In this document: one piece after another, positions 43,148 through 52,592 of the stretch
Numbering within the stretch: position 1 is the first letter of the stretch
Layout: each line of letters starts with the position of its first letter
Assembly (NCBI RefSeq): GCF_002834145.1
Contig: NZ_PHNT01000004.1
Location: 1 to 64,000 of the forward strand
Origin: Roseovarius salinarum
GTDB taxonomy: Bacteria; Pseudomonadota; Alphaproteobacteria; Rhodobacterales; Rhodobacteraceae
Direction of reading: 5' to 3'
DNA length: 64,000 nt
Notes under the pieces: model-generated
What the model was told of the DNA's origin: nothing
Databases searched by the model: none
What the model saw: only the letters and a program-made list of their open reading frames with translations
Made by a program: the position numbers and the translations under genes

Positions 43148-43807
43148 TCAGCGCAGGCGCTTCACGACCGCATGGCCATTGCGCGCGTTGATCCACTGCT
43201 TGGATTCGACAATCTGCCCGGCCGTGTTCACGGCATACCTGTTCTCGAACGCCACGTCGTCGCCGCGGCAGGCTTCCCGAACCATTGTCGGGCCGCGCGT
43301 TGCAGACCCCTGAACCGAGATCCGGCAGCGGGTTCTGACTTCGTAGATCTTGTTCTCGCCATCCAGAAAGCGCTGAACACGTTCGGCGGTGCCCTCCGAC
43401 TTCTGCGCCACCAACGACAGGACGCCGTCGATGTCGGACGACATCAGATCGTCGCCGAGACCGCGCGTGGCCGTTATCATGCCGTCGCGCATCGTGATCG
43501 AGCTTCTGTCACCGGTGCCCCAGGTCCCGTAGGGGCCGTTCGTTTCGATTCGGACGAGGACGGCCCCGGTGTCGCGGGCGGGCAGAAGAACCGTGCCAAC
43601 CGGCAAGTCCGTGTTCTCGAGTGCCGTCGCCGCCTCGCGCGAGACGCGCTGGACGTAGGTTTCGGACGTGTCCTTCTTCCCGCCCGGCTGAAGGATCTGC
43701 TTGCCGACGGTCAATGCTGTCGCCTTGCGGCTGGGGTTGTTCGTGCAGCCGGCAAGTGCAAGCCCGGCGGTCACCGCTCCGGTGATCAGAAGCGCCCTGA
43801 CGTTCAT
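43148..43807 (-). CDS. YjbF-family (GfcB-like) lipoprotein
   Basis: The 219-residue precursor has a lipoprotein signal (ALAGCTNN, Cys21) and a beta-rich domain with DRSSITMRDGMITATRGLGD, the pattern of the YjbF/GfcB family, plus YEVRTRCRISVQG and RYAVNTAGQIVESKQW near the end. YjbF homologues are part of exopolysaccharide export sets; the exact step is unknown. The ATG overlaps the yjbH stop (ATGA), and the gene ends in the terminator shared with the YjbE-like gene. Confidence 0.88.
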   Translation of the reverse strand: MNVRALLITGAVTAGLALAGCTNNPSRKATALTVGKQILQPGGKKDTSETYVQRVSREAATALENTDLPVGTVLLPARDTGAVLVRIETNGPYGTWGTGDRSSITMRDGMITATRGLGDDLMSSDIDGVLSLVAQKSEGTAERVQRFLDGENKIYEVRTRCRISVQGSATRGPTMVREACRGDDVAFENRYAVNTAGQIVESKQWINARNGHAVVKRLR

Positions 43808-45945
43808 CTCCAGAATTTCCCCCAGGTCTTGGCCATCTCCGGGCGGTGGGTGCCGCGCACCGTGTCATACAGACGTCCGTTCACGTGAACGCGCTGGCCC
43901 CCGTCCCGCGCGACGGGCCGAAGCGTTGACGAGAATTTCTGCGTTGTCGGTTTCCCGGTTCCCCAGGCGATCGGCAGCGTGACCCTGATTCCCTTGTCGA
44001 ACGAGCCCTCGCCGAAATCGTCCGACGAGATCTCGGTCTTCGTGGCGAAAACCCCGACGCGCCACCCATTGGCGAATTCGCGGTCGAGGGCCAGCGTCGC
44101 GCCCCAGTCCCCGGCGAGGTAGCGTCCCGCGTCGACCCGGGTGTGGAACCCGTTTCCCAGATCGTAATAGGCGGACAGGTGCCCCGAGACATGCGGGATT
44201 TGTCCGCCCGGCGTGTTCCGCGTACGCAGATCGAACAGCTGGTCGAAGTCGCGCGGTTCGACGTAGTTGACCTCGGCCCCGATGGCGAGGCTGCTGTCCA
44301 CGGGCTTCCAAAGCAGTTCGCCCGAAACCCCGGCATACATGGATTCGAGGTACCCGGCGGTCACGCGGCTGTAGGTGTTGCGCGTGGGCTTGGCGTAGTT
44401 GGCGATCGTCAGCCGGTCGATCTTCGGGTCTTCCTCGCCCACGTAGAGGCCGATGTTCGAACGCACCTGCGGGGCCTTGGCCTGCCCCGGCCGCGGGCCG
44501 GGCGTTTCGTCGAGGTTGCCCAGCAACTTGAGCGACACCGAGCCGGAGGCGACCCACCCCGGCGCGATCTGGTAGTCGCCCTTCACGCGCACCCCGGCGT
44601 CCGCGCGCAGCGGCTCGCCCGGGTCGAACAGGCCCGGCTTCACGTATGGGCCGACGGAATAATAGAAGCGCGGGAAAGCGTCCTCTTGAAGCGGAAGGTC
44701 CCGCCCGAGCGTGTAGCCGTCGCGGAATTCGGCCGCCGCAAGGATATCGCGCGCCGGTGCGTTTTCCAGCTTCTCGAGATCGGAGCGGGCGAAAGTGATC
44801 GTGCTGCTGGGGATACCGTTCACGACCTGCACGATCGTAAGGGTTTCCACCGAGGCCGGCAGCGTGCGGGTGAGGACACGCGCGGTGCGTCCCACCGCCT
44901 GCGGCGCCATGCCATAGGTGGGATTGCGGATCGCGACCCGGGCGCTGCGGGCCCTGAGATCGAAGGCGTGGAGTTCGATTTCTTCCTTGGCCAGGGTCTT
45001 GGCCACGCGGCCGCGGATCGTGTCCCGGGTTCCATCTTCGAGGGTCCAGCCGAGATCGGCGATCGCCGCCTCTTCGCGCACCGCCACCGGAAGGGGCGCG
45101 CGTTCGTAGCCGCCGCGCACCGACGGCTCCTTGGTGTTCATGGTCCACGACAGGCTAACGCCCAGCTCGTCGCCGTAAAGCGAATAGGCGCTCAGGCGGA
45201 ACGCCTCGCCGATCTTGTAGTCGACGCCGACATTCAGCGACGATTCGCGGTCCAGCAGCCCGTCGCGCACTTCCCGGTCGTAGCCGTCCGAGGAATATTC
45301 CAGTTGGAAGCTCAGCCGGTCGGTCAGGTCGTAACTTGCGCCCGCGAAGGCCGAAACGTCCCCGCGGAACCATTGGTCGTAGGTCGGCACGCCGCCCAAC
45401 CCCAGGATCGTGTTCGGCCGGCTGCCGGTGCTGCCGAAGGCGCCGTGACTGCCCAACCGCCCCCAGCCTATACCGCCGGTCAGGCGCAGGTCCTCGCCGA
45501 TCGATTTCGTGGCGACGATGTATTCGCTCCCGTAGAGCGCGGTGCCGACGAAATCGCGGAATCCCACGGCCACCGCCGGGCGGTTCGCCGTCTCGTCGAG
45601 AAACCGGAACCGCAGGTCGAAGCTGCGGTCATAGTATGTCGTGAAAAGCCGCAGCAGGCCCTTGTTGGTCCGCTGCCGCAGCCCGGTCAGCCCCGAGTAG
45701 CGAAACGAGGCGCTCAGCCGGGGCGTGGCCTGGAAGGTGACGGTCGTCCGTGTCGCATCGGCGCCGTGCGAAACGGTTGTCGTGATTTCGCCCTCGGGGG
45801 CCATTTCCGCCGTCGGCATGTCGATCAGGCCACCGTGCGTGCCGTACGCATTGGTGTTGAGCGTCCGCAGATCCTGAGCCTGCGCAGGCGCCACCATGCC
45901 TGCAGCCAGCGCCGCAACCGCAAAAACGTTCGTTCTCGAAATCAC
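43804..45945 (-). CDS. YjbH-family (GfcD-like) outer-membrane beta-barrel protein
   Basis: The 713-residue precursor has a signal peptide (about residues 1-23, APAQAQ) and repeated beta-strand pairs. GLIDMPTAEMAPEGEITTTV near the N-terminus and the many aromatic-ended strands are typical of YjbH, a predicted outer-membrane barrel for exopolysaccharide secretion or assembly. A central soluble part (about residues 290-400) sits between barrel-like halves. The start is GTG. YjbG was not found. It is coupled with yjbF. Confidence 0.88.
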   Translation of the reverse strand: MISRTNVFAVAALAAGMVAPAQAQDLRTLNTNAYGTHGGLIDMPTAEMAPEGEITTTVSHGADATRTTVTFQATPRLSASFRYSGLTGLRQRTNKGLLRLFTTYYDRSFDLRFRFLDETANRPAVAVGFRDFVGTALYGSEYIVATKSIGEDLRLTGGIGWGRLGSHGAFGSTGSRPNTILGLGGVPTYDQWFRGDVSAFAGASYDLTDRLSFQLEYSSDGYDREVRDGLLDRESSLNVGVDYKIGEAFRLSAYSLYGDELGVSLSWTMNTKEPSVRGGYERAPLPVAVREEAAIADLGWTLEDGTRDTIRGRVAKTLAKEEIELHAFDLRARSARVAIRNPTYGMAPQAVGRTARVLTRTLPASVETLTIVQVVNGIPSSTITFARSDLEKLENAPARDILAAAEFRDGYTLGRDLPLQEDAFPRFYYSVGPYVKPGLFDPGEPLRADAGVRVKGDYQIAPGWVASGSVSLKLLGNLDETPGPRPGQAKAPQVRSNIGLYVGEEDPKIDRLTIANYAKPTRNTYSRVTAGYLESMYAGVSGELLWKPVDSSLAIGAEVNYVEPRDFDQLFDLRTRNTPGGQIPHVSGHLSAYYDLGNGFHTRVDAGRYLAGDWGATLALDREFANGWRVGVFATKTEISSDDFGEGSFDKGIRVTLPIAWGTGKPTTQKFSSTLRPVARDGGQRVHVNGRLYDTVRGTHRPEMAKTWGKFWR

Positions 45946-46058
45946 CTTGCCCCCGAGCCCCTTGGAGAACCTGCACAGACCCTATCCGATTGCGCCGCGC
46001 AACAACAACCCAATTGTCGGGGCCACCGGCCGCTCGGTGCCTTTCCGCAATATCTGCG

Positions 46059-47591
46059 TCAGGCCAGCAGGAACCACAGCGTGGTCAGGCCGGATCCGGC
46101 CGCGGCGCCCGCGACGATCCAGCCCGCGGTTGCCGTGGCATTGCTTCGGCGTGGCGAGCTCTGCGTCTCCGACTGCCGGATCAGCGCCGCCTCGACCAGG
46201 CCGGGCAAACGCGGACCGTACCGCGACAAGACCGCGGCCGTATTGGCAAGGTCGCGCACGGCGGCGCGCGGGCCGACGTTCTTGCGGATGTAGTCCTCGA
46301 CCACCGGCCGTGCGACCTGCCAGATGTTGATCTGCGGGCTCAGCGAGCGCGCCACGCCTTCCACCACCACCATGGTGCGCTGTAGCAGGATCAGCTCGGT
46401 ACGCGTTTCCATCCCGAAGCGTTCGGTGACCTCGAAGAGATAGCTCAGCAGATTGCCCATCGAGATGTGGCTGGCATCCATGCCGAAGATCGGCTCGCCG
46501 ACGGCGCGCAGGGCGCGGGCGAATTCGGTCACGTCCTGGTCGGCGGGGACGTAGCCGGCTTCGAAATGGACCTCGGCCACCCGGCGGTAGTCGCGCTTGA
46601 TGAACCCGTAGAGGATCTCGGCGTAGACCCGGCGCGTGTATTCGTCGATATGGCCCATGATGCCGAAATCATAGGCGATGATGTCGCCGCGCGCCGACAC
46701 CTTCAGGTTGCCCTGGTGCATGTCGGCGTGAAAGTAGCCGTCGCGCAGCGCGTGGCTCAGGAACAGCTGCAGCACGCGTTCGGCCAGCCGGGCACGGTCA
46801 TGACCCGCGGCATCGAGCGCATCGTTGTCGCCCAGCGGCACGCCGTCGGCCCAGCCAAGCGTCATGACCCGCCGCGCCGACAGGTTCCATTTCACGCGCG
46901 GCAGTTCAAAGCCCTCGTCCTCTTCGGTGTTCGCCGCGAATTCCGATGCCGACGACGACTCGAGCCGCAGGTCGAGTTCGCCCATGACCACGCCCTCGAA
47001 ATGCGCGATCACGTCGGTGGGTCGCAAACGGCGTGACGCGGGCGACAGCAACTCGATCATCCGCGCGGCAAGGTAAAAGGCGTCGATATCCTTGCGGAAG
47101 GCGCGTTCGATCCCCGGCCGCAGAACCTTCACGGCCAGCGGTTCGCCCGTCCCGATGTCCCGGGCCTTGTGAACCTGCGCGATGGAGGCCGCCGCGATCG
47201 GCGGGCTGAACTCGGAAAACAGCGCGTCGACCGGCTGGCCCAGCTCGTGGTGGATGCTTTCCTTGGCCTGCTCGATCGGAAAGGGGGCCAGCTTGTCCTG
47301 CAGCACGCGCAACTGTTGCGCCAGTTGCTCGCCCACGACGTCGGGTCGCGTCGACAGGATCTGGCCGAACTTGATGTAGGCCGGGCCCAGCGCGGTCAAC
47401 GCGCGGGTGGCCGGCGGCATGTCCGGGTCGCCCTTCACGCCGAGCCACTTGAACGGCCAGGCCAGGGCGCGCATCGTCACACGCACTGGCGCAGGGGCCT
47501 CGAAGGCATCCATGATTACCCGCATCGCGCCGGTGCGTTCCAGCGTGGCGCCGGTGCGTATCAGCCGCCAGATATTGTGGGGGCCGCGCAT
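46059..47591 (-). CDS. ubiB: Ubiquinone biosynthesis atypical kinase UbiB
   Basis: UbiB is a protein-kinase-like ATPase needed for ubiquinone synthesis at the membrane. The 510-residue protein has the KxGQ motif (AYIKFGQILSTRPDV), ASIAQVHKA, the nucleotide-binding AVKVLRPGIER and catalytic-loop region YFHADMHQGNLKV with AYDFGIMGHID, and two C-terminal membrane helices (last about 488-508). It directly follows ubiE on the same strand. Confidence 0.96.
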   Translation of the reverse strand: MRGPHNIWRLIRTGATLERTGAMRVIMDAFEAPAPVRVTMRALAWPFKWLGVKGDPDMPPATRALTALGPAYIKFGQILSTRPDVVGEQLAQQLRVLQDKLAPFPIEQAKESIHHELGQPVDALFSEFSPPIAAASIAQVHKARDIGTGEPLAVKVLRPGIERAFRKDIDAFYLAARMIELLSPASRRLRPTDVIAHFEGVVMGELDLRLESSSASEFAANTEEDEGFELPRVKWNLSARRVMTLGWADGVPLGDNDALDAAGHDRARLAERVLQLFLSHALRDGYFHADMHQGNLKVSARGDIIAYDFGIMGHIDEYTRRVYAEILYGFIKRDYRRVAEVHFEAGYVPADQDVTEFARALRAVGEPIFGMDASHISMGNLLSYLFEVTERFGMETRTELILLQRTMVVVEGVARSLSPQINIWQVARPVVEDYIRKNVGPRAAVRDLANTAAVLSRYGPRLPGLVEAALIRQSETQSSPRRSNATATAGWIVAGAAAGSGLTTLWFLLA

Positions 47592-48335
47592 TCAGATCTT
47601 CCAGCCGGAATGCAGACAGGCCACGCCCATCGTCAGGTTGCGGTATTTCACCTGATCGAAGCCCGCGTCGCGGATCATCGCGGCAAATCCGTCCTGATCG
47701 GGAAACTGGCGGATCGATTCGACAAGGTACTGGTAACTCTCGCGGTCGCGCGCGATGACCTGACCCATCCGCGGGATGATGTGGAAACTGTACAGGTCGT
47801 AGGCCCAGCGCAGCAGGTCATTGGGCACCTGGCTGAACTCGAGGACCATCAAGCGACCGCCGGGCCGAAGCACGCGGAACGCTTCGGCCAGAGCCTGCTC
47901 CGGGCGGGTAACGTTCCGGATTCCGAAGCTGATCGTGTAGACTTCGAAGCTGGAGTCGGCGAAGGGCAGCGCCATCGCGTCGCCCACCACCCAGTCGATG
48001 CTGCCACCGAGCTGTTCGGCTTCCGCCCTTTGCCGCCCGGCGTCCAGCATTGCCTCGGTCAGGTCCAGGACAGTGGCGTGGCCCCGGCCCGCGCGCTTGA
48101 GGAAGCGAAAGGCGATGTCGCCCGTGCCGCCGGCCACATCGAGAAGGTGCTGGCCGGGCCGGGGCGCAAGCCAGTCCATCATCGCGTCCTTCCACAGCCG
48201 GTGGATGCCGAAGCTCATGGCGTCGTTCATGAGGTCGTATTTCGTCGCCACGCTGCCGAACACGCCGCGGACGCGCCCGGCCTTTTCCGACTCGGGCACC
48301 GTCTGGAAACCGAAATGGGTGGACTTGTCGTGCAT
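47592..48335 (-). CDS. ubiE: Ubiquinone/menaquinone methyltransferase UbiE
   Basis: UbiE performs the C-methylation step of ubiquinone synthesis with SAM. The 247-residue protein has [20 protein letters not shown], the SAM-binding [16 protein letters not shown], the [10 protein letters not shown] and [20 protein letters not shown] motifs and [13 protein letters not shown]. It abuts ubiB with no spacer and is divergent from mutM over 85 bases. Confidence 0.97.
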   Translation of the reverse strand: MHDKSTHFGFQTVPESEKAGRVRGVFGSVATKYDLMNDAMSFGIHRLWKDAMMDWLAPRPGQHLLDVAGGTGDIAFRFLKRAGRGHATVLDLTEAMLDAGRQRAEAEQLGGSIDWVVGDAMALPFADSSFEVYTISFGIRNVTRPEQALAEAFRVLRPGGRLMVLEFSQVPNDLLRWAYDLYSFHIIPRMGQVIARDRESYQYLVESIRQFPDQDGFAAMIRDAGFDQVKYRNLTMGVACLHSGWKI

Positions 48336-48420
48336 CGGGGTTGCCGTTCCTTGTTCTGGACCTTCTTATAGGGCGCCCGGGGCCGGACACAATGCGCGCG
48401 AACCCACAAGAGAGGACGCA

Positions 48421-49272
48421 ATGCCCGAATTGCCAGAGGTCGAGACAGTCCGCCGCGCCCTCGCCCCGGTCGCGGAGGGGGCGGTGATCGTGCGGGCTTG
48501 CGTCAACCGGCCCGACCTGCGCTGGCCCCTGCCGGTGGGGATGGCAGTCCGCCTGGCCGGCGTGCGGGTGCTGGCGCTGCGGCGGCGGTCGAAATACCTG
48601 CTGGCCGATTTGTCGTCGGGCGAAACGCTGCTGGTGCATCTGGGCATGTCCGGCCGTATCCTCGTTTCCGGCGATCCGCTCGGCCGGTTCGTTCACGAGC
48701 ATCCAGCCCCGGAACGTCACGATCACGTCGTTCTGGACATGGACAGCGGCGCGCGGATCACCTTCAACGACCCGCGCCGTTTCGGGGCGATGGACCTGAT
48801 CCCCACCGGCGCCACCGACGCGCATTGGCTGCTGGCCCGGCTCGGGCCGGAGCCGCTGGGCAATGCCTTCAGCGAGGCGGGGCTGATCGCGGCGCTGCGC
48901 GGGCGGCGGACGACCGTCAAGGCGGCGTTGCTGGATCAGCGCACCGTTGCGGGGCTGGGCAACATCTATGTCTGCGAGGCGCTGTTCCGCGCCGGCGTCT
49001 CGCCGAAACGCCGGTGTGACCGCGTTTCGGCACGGCGCATTGCCGGGCTGGTACCGGCGATCCGCGCGGTGCTGCACGATGCCATCGATGCCGGCGGATC
49101 GTCGTTGCGCGATTACCGGCAGGCCGACGGAGAACTCGGCTACTTCCAGCACAGCTTCGACGTCTACGGTCGCGAGGGCGCGCCGTGCCGCAGGGAAGGG
49201 TGCGCCGGGACGGTGGCGCGGATCGTTCAGTCGGCCCGGTCAAGCTTCTACTGTCCGCGCTGCCAAAGATAG
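48421..49272 (+). CDS. mutM: Formamidopyrimidine-DNA glycosylase MutM (Fpg)
   Basis: MutM removes 8-oxoguanine and FaPy lesions from DNA. The 283-residue protein begins [14 protein letters not shown] with the catalytic Pro2 and Glu3, has [11 protein letters not shown] and [13 protein letters not shown], the helix-two-turn-helix [19 protein letters not shown], and a C-terminal zinc finger (CRREGC and CPRC). The start is set by the catalytic Pro2. ubiE is divergent. Confidence 0.98.
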   Translation: MPELPEVETVRRALAPVAEGAVIVRACVNRPDLRWPLPVGMAVRLAGVRVLALRRRSKYLLADLSSGETLLVHLGMSGRILVSGDPLGRFVHEHPAPERHDHVVLDMDSGARITFNDPRRFGAMDLIPTGATDAHWLLARLGPEPLGNAFSEAGLIAALRGRRTTVKAALLDQRTVAGLGNIYVCEALFRAGVSPKRRCDRVSARRIAGLVPAIRAVLHDAIDAGGSSLRDYRQADGELGYFQHSFDVYGREGAPCRREGCAGTVARIVQSARSSFYCPRCQR

Positions 49273-49336
49273 GTTGATCCGCCTCGCCACAATGGTAAGG
49301 AATCGGCTTTGAGCGAAACCAGCGAAAGCAGAATTC

Positions 49337-50113
49337 ATGGCCTATGAGACGATCATCGTCGAAGTAGAAGACCACGTCGCCCTCATCAAGCTGAACCGGC
49401 CCGACGCGATGAACGCGCTGAACGACCAGCTCCTGACGGAACTGGCGCAGGCGCTGGGCGAGGCCCAGAAGAACGAGAAGGTGCGCTGCATCATCATTAC
49501 GGGGTCCGACAAGGCCTTTGCCGGCGGTGCCGACATCAAGATGATGAGCGAAAAGTCTTTCGTCGATGCCTTCGCCGGGGACCTCTTCACCCCCGAAAGC
49601 GAAGCGATCATGCGCGTGCGCAAACCGATCATCGCCGCCGTGTCGGGCTATGCGCTGGGCGGCGGCTGCGAGCTGGCGATGATGTGCGATTTCATCATCT
49701 GCTCGGACACGGCGAAGTTCGGCCAGCCGGAGATCAACCTCGGCGTCATGGCGGGGCTCGGGGGCACCCAGCGGCTGACGCGGGCGATCGGAAAGTCCAA
49801 GGCGATGGACATGAACCTCACGGGCCGCTTCATGGATGCGCAAGAGGCCGAGCGCGCCGGCCTGGTCAGCCGGGTGGTGCCTGCCAAGAAACTGATGGAA
49901 GAGACCCGTTCCGCCGCCGACAAGATCGCCGAGAAGTCGATGATCACGGTCATGGCCGTCAAGGAGGCCGTCAACCGTGCCGAGGAAACGAGCCTGCGTG
50001 AGGGCCTTCTGTTCGAGCGCCGCGTGTTCCATTCCCTCTTCGCCACGGAAGACCAGAAGGAAGGCATGTCGGCCTTCATGGAGAAGCGCGAGGCGCAGTT
50101 CCGCGACAAGTGA
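49337..50113 (+). CDS. Enoyl-CoA hydratase
   Basis: This 258-residue crotonase-family enzyme hydrates trans-2-enoyl-CoA in fatty-acid degradation. It has [12 protein letters not shown] (oxyanion hole), [18 protein letters not shown] with the first catalytic Glu, and [20 protein letters not shown] with the second, matching short-chain enoyl-CoA hydratase in length and motif. It starts 64 bases after mutM on the same strand. The substrate range cannot be seen. Confidence 0.94.
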   Translation: MAYETIIVEVEDHVALIKLNRPDAMNALNDQLLTELAQALGEAQKNEKVRCIIITGSDKAFAGGADIKMMSEKSFVDAFAGDLFTPESEAIMRVRKPIIAAVSGYALGGGCELAMMCDFIICSDTAKFGQPEINLGVMAGLGGTQRLTRAIGKSKAMDMNLTGRFMDAQEAERAGLVSRVVPAKKLMEETRSAADKIAEKSMITVMAVKEAVNRAEETSLREGLLFERRVFHSLFATEDQKEGMSAFMEKREAQFRDK

Positions 50114-50190
50114 CGCGACACGCTGACGCAACCTTGGCGCGAATCACTTTGCCGGTGTGCGCGGAATACGTGCGCCCCTCAGATTCCTGT

Positions 50191-50218
50191 TTGCAAATCC
50201 CGCGACATCACGTATAGG
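50191..50218 (+). promoter_or_regulatory. Sigma-70-like promoter of rpsT
   Basis: TTGCAA (50191-50196) and TATAGG (50213-50218) with a 16-base spacer lie upstream of rpsT, after the enoyl-CoA hydratase. The transcript would have a leader of about 115 bases. Confidence 0.5.
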
Positions 50219-50340
50219 CGGGCGCCAGACATGCGCGTGATGCCCGCCCAGGCAAGAACCGGCCGTGAAAGCGGCGCCCGTTCGGGCATCGAGGACGTGC
50301 AGAATACCGATGGACCGAACGAAGCAAGGGTTTGAAGAAC

Positions 50341-50604
50341 ATGGCAAATTCGCCTCAGGCAAGGAAGCGCGCCCGGCAGAACCAGAACCGTCTGGCGATC
50401 AACAAGGCGCGGCGCTCGCGTATCCGCACGCACATCCGCAAGGTCGAAGAAGCGATCAAGGCCGGCGACAAGGAGGCGGCGATGAACGCCCTGCGCGCGG
50501 CCCAGCCGGAACTGATGCGCGGCGTCTCCAAGGGCGTGTTCCACAAGAACACGGCCGCCCGCAAGATGTCGCGCCTCGCCGCCAGGGTGAAGGCGCTCGG
50601 CTGA
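50341..50604 (+). CDS. rpsT: 30S ribosomal protein S20
   Basis: S20 binds 16S rRNA in the 30S subunit. The 87-residue protein begins [20 protein letters not shown] and is basic throughout, with the [20 protein letters not shown] end. The ATG at 50341 is preferred over one three codons upstream because family members start MANS. It has its own promoter and terminator and sits just before dnaA. Confidence 0.98.
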   Translation: MANSPQARKRARQNQNRLAINKARRSRIRTHIRKVEEAIKAGDKEAAMNALRAAQPELMRGVSKGVFHKNTAARKMSRLAARVKALG

Positions 50605-50645
50605 GCGGATCCGCGTAAGCCATTGAATGCCAAGTGAATGCCAAG

Positions 50646-50671
50646 GGCGCCCTTCGCGGGGCGCCTTTTTT
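50646..50671 (+). terminator. Intrinsic terminator after rpsT
   Basis: GGCGCCC (46-52) pairs with GGGCGCC (59-65), with the six-base loop TTCGCG, followed by six T residues. It lies 42 bases after the rpsT stop. Confidence 0.9.
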
Positions 50672-51082
50672 CGTGGCGTGACCTGAAAACGACGCCCGGG
50701 ATTCTTTTCCCCGCTTTCCAGAGTCAAGCCAGAAGTTGAGTTGCCGCCCCGCGCGGCCTGTTGCTAGCTTAAGCCCTGCGATTCACGCTTGGGGGGACAG
50801 GCGGCTGTTGCGCGAGACGGGTTCGGGGCTGATCCGCGACCCATCCTGTGACGCCCACGTCCGACAAGTATGCACGGGACGGCGCTCTCGGTGATGCCCG
50901 GCAAGGGGACGGCCGGCATCATGCCGAACCTGGTCGAAGGTCAAGAACGGCGATTTGCCGTTGGGTTCCGTTGCTGCCTGCAGCAATGGAGGCAGCTGGC
51001 CTTTGTCCGCATGCCGGTTGCGTGGATCCGGGAATGGGTGACGCATGATGCGTCCGGAACGCGGGACAGGATGTAGGCGAGC
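50672..51082 (+). other. 411-base leader/promoter region of dnaA, no DnaA boxes seen
   Basis: No gene is supported here. TTGCCG (50741-50746) and TAGCTT (50765-50770) with an 18-base spacer may be the dnaA promoter, leaving a leader of about 300 bases. No copy of the DnaA box TTATCCACA, or a close relative, was noticed on either strand, and the stretch is GC-rich with no AT-rich unwinding element, so there is no support for an origin between rpsT and dnaA. Confidence 0.5.
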
Positions 51083-52456
51083 GTGGAACAGGGAAGGATG
51101 AAAAAAGAGCAATGGGGCCGTCTGAAACAGGAGCTTCTGAAAAGTGTGGGGCAGAACAACTACAGCACGTGGATCGAGCCCCTTGAACTGGCCGACGTCT
51201 CCGAGGGCATCGCGACGTTCTTCGTGCCGACCAGTTTCGTGGGGAACTACGTTTCGCAGAACTTCGGTGACCTGATCCGGTATCACGTCAACACGATCGC
51301 GCCCGACGTGCGCCGCATCGGGTTCCGCGTGAAGGAACGTGTGCCCGAGACGGCGGACGAACCCCGGGCCGGGCGGGCGGAGAAGCCGCAGCAGGCGACG
51401 GTGGGCGAGACGCAGGTTCCCACCGCGCCGCTCGACGATCGTTTCACGTTCGAGACCTTCGTGGTCGGCAAGCCCAACGAGCTGGCCCACGCCGCGGCCA
51501 AGCGGGTGTCGGAAGGCGGCCCGGTGACGTTCAACCCGCTTTTCCTTTACGGCGGCGTCGGCCTGGGCAAGACGCATCTGATGCACGCGATCGCCTGGGA
51601 CCTGCGCACGCGCCGGTCCGAATTGAACGTGGTCTACCTGTCGGCCGAACAGTTCATGTACCGGTTCGTCCAGGCCCTGCGCGACAAGAAGATGATGGAC
51701 TTCAAGGAAATGTTCCGCTCGGTCGACGTGCTGATGGTGGACGACGTGCAGTTCATCGCGGGCAAGGACAGCACGCAGGAGGAGTTCTTTCATACCTTCA
51801 ACGCGCTGGTGGACCAGAACAAGCAGATCGTCATCTCGGGTGACCGCGCGCCGGGCGAGATCGCCAATCTCGAGGATCGCATCAAGTCGCGCCTGCAATG
51901 CGGCCTCGTCGTGGACCTGCATCCGACCGACTACGAATTGCGGCTGGGCATCCTGCAATCGAAGGTCGACCAGTACCAGCAGACCTATCCCGGCCTGAAG
52001 ATCGACTCGGGCGTTCTGGAATTCCTCGCCCACCGCATCAGCACGAATGTGCGCGTCCTCGAAGGGGCGCTGACACGGCTCTTCGCCTTTGCGTCGCTGG
52101 TGGGCCACGAGATCACGCTCGAGCTGACGCAGGACTGTCTGGCCGACGTGCTGCGCGCCTCGGAGCGCAAGATCAATATCGAGGAGATCCAGCGCCAGGT
52201 CGCCGAGCATTACAACATCCGCCTGTCCGACATGATCGGGCCCAAGCGCCTGCGCAGCTTCGCGCGGCCGCGGCAGGTGGCGATGTACCTGTGCAAGCAG
52301 CTGACCAGCCGCTCGCTTCCCGAGATCGGGCGGCGGTTCGGCGGACGCGACCACACGACGGTGATGCACGGCGTCAAGCGTATCGACGACCTGCGCCAGC
52401 AGGACGGCCAGATCGCCGAGGACCTTGAGCTGCTGCGGCGCGCGCTGGAGGCCTGA
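51083..52456 (+). CDS. dnaA: Chromosomal replication initiator protein DnaA
   Basis: DnaA binds the origin and opens the duplex. The 457-residue protein has domain I ([17 protein letters not shown]), a short linker, the AAA+ domain with Walker [10 protein letters not shown] (about residues 157-165) and [18 protein letters not shown], and domain IV with the [17 protein letters not shown]-binding motif (about 422-435). The GTG at 51083 follows AGGCGAG; ATG at 51098 is the alternative. It precedes dnaN, recF and gyrB. Confidence 0.97.
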   Translation: MEQGRMKKEQWGRLKQELLKSVGQNNYSTWIEPLELADVSEGIATFFVPTSFVGNYVSQNFGDLIRYHVNTIAPDVRRIGFRVKERVPETADEPRAGRAEKPQQATVGETQVPTAPLDDRFTFETFVVGKPNELAHAAAKRVSEGGPVTFNPLFLYGGVGLGKTHLMHAIAWDLRTRRSELNVVYLSAEQFMYRFVQALRDKKMMDFKEMFRSVDVLMVDDVQFIAGKDSTQEEFFHTFNALVDQNKQIVISGDRAPGEIANLEDRIKSRLQCGLVVDLHPTDYELRLGILQSKVDQYQQTYPGLKIDSGVLEFLAHRISTNVRVLEGALTRLFAFASLVGHEITLELTQDCLADVLRASERKINIEEIQRQVAEHYNIRLSDMIGPKRLRSFARPRQVAMYLCKQLTSRSLPEIGRRFGGRDHTTVMHGVKRIDDLRQQDGQIAEDLELLRRALEA

Positions 52457-52592
52457 GCGGGCCAAGCCGGGGCCGCGACCTTCGAGGGCCGGGCAACGCC
52501 GTTGACAGTTCAAGAAAGGTCTTGAGCCGCAAGGGGAAGTTGCTACCTTGCCGATCCCGGCGCCAGACCGGCCGCGGAGAAGGAGCGAGGGC

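Noticed and set aside
44143-46293. 716-codon frame on the plus strand opposite yjbH
   Set aside because: Mirror of the yjbH gene with Arg/Gly/His-rich content and no domain pattern; it also runs into ubiB antisense.
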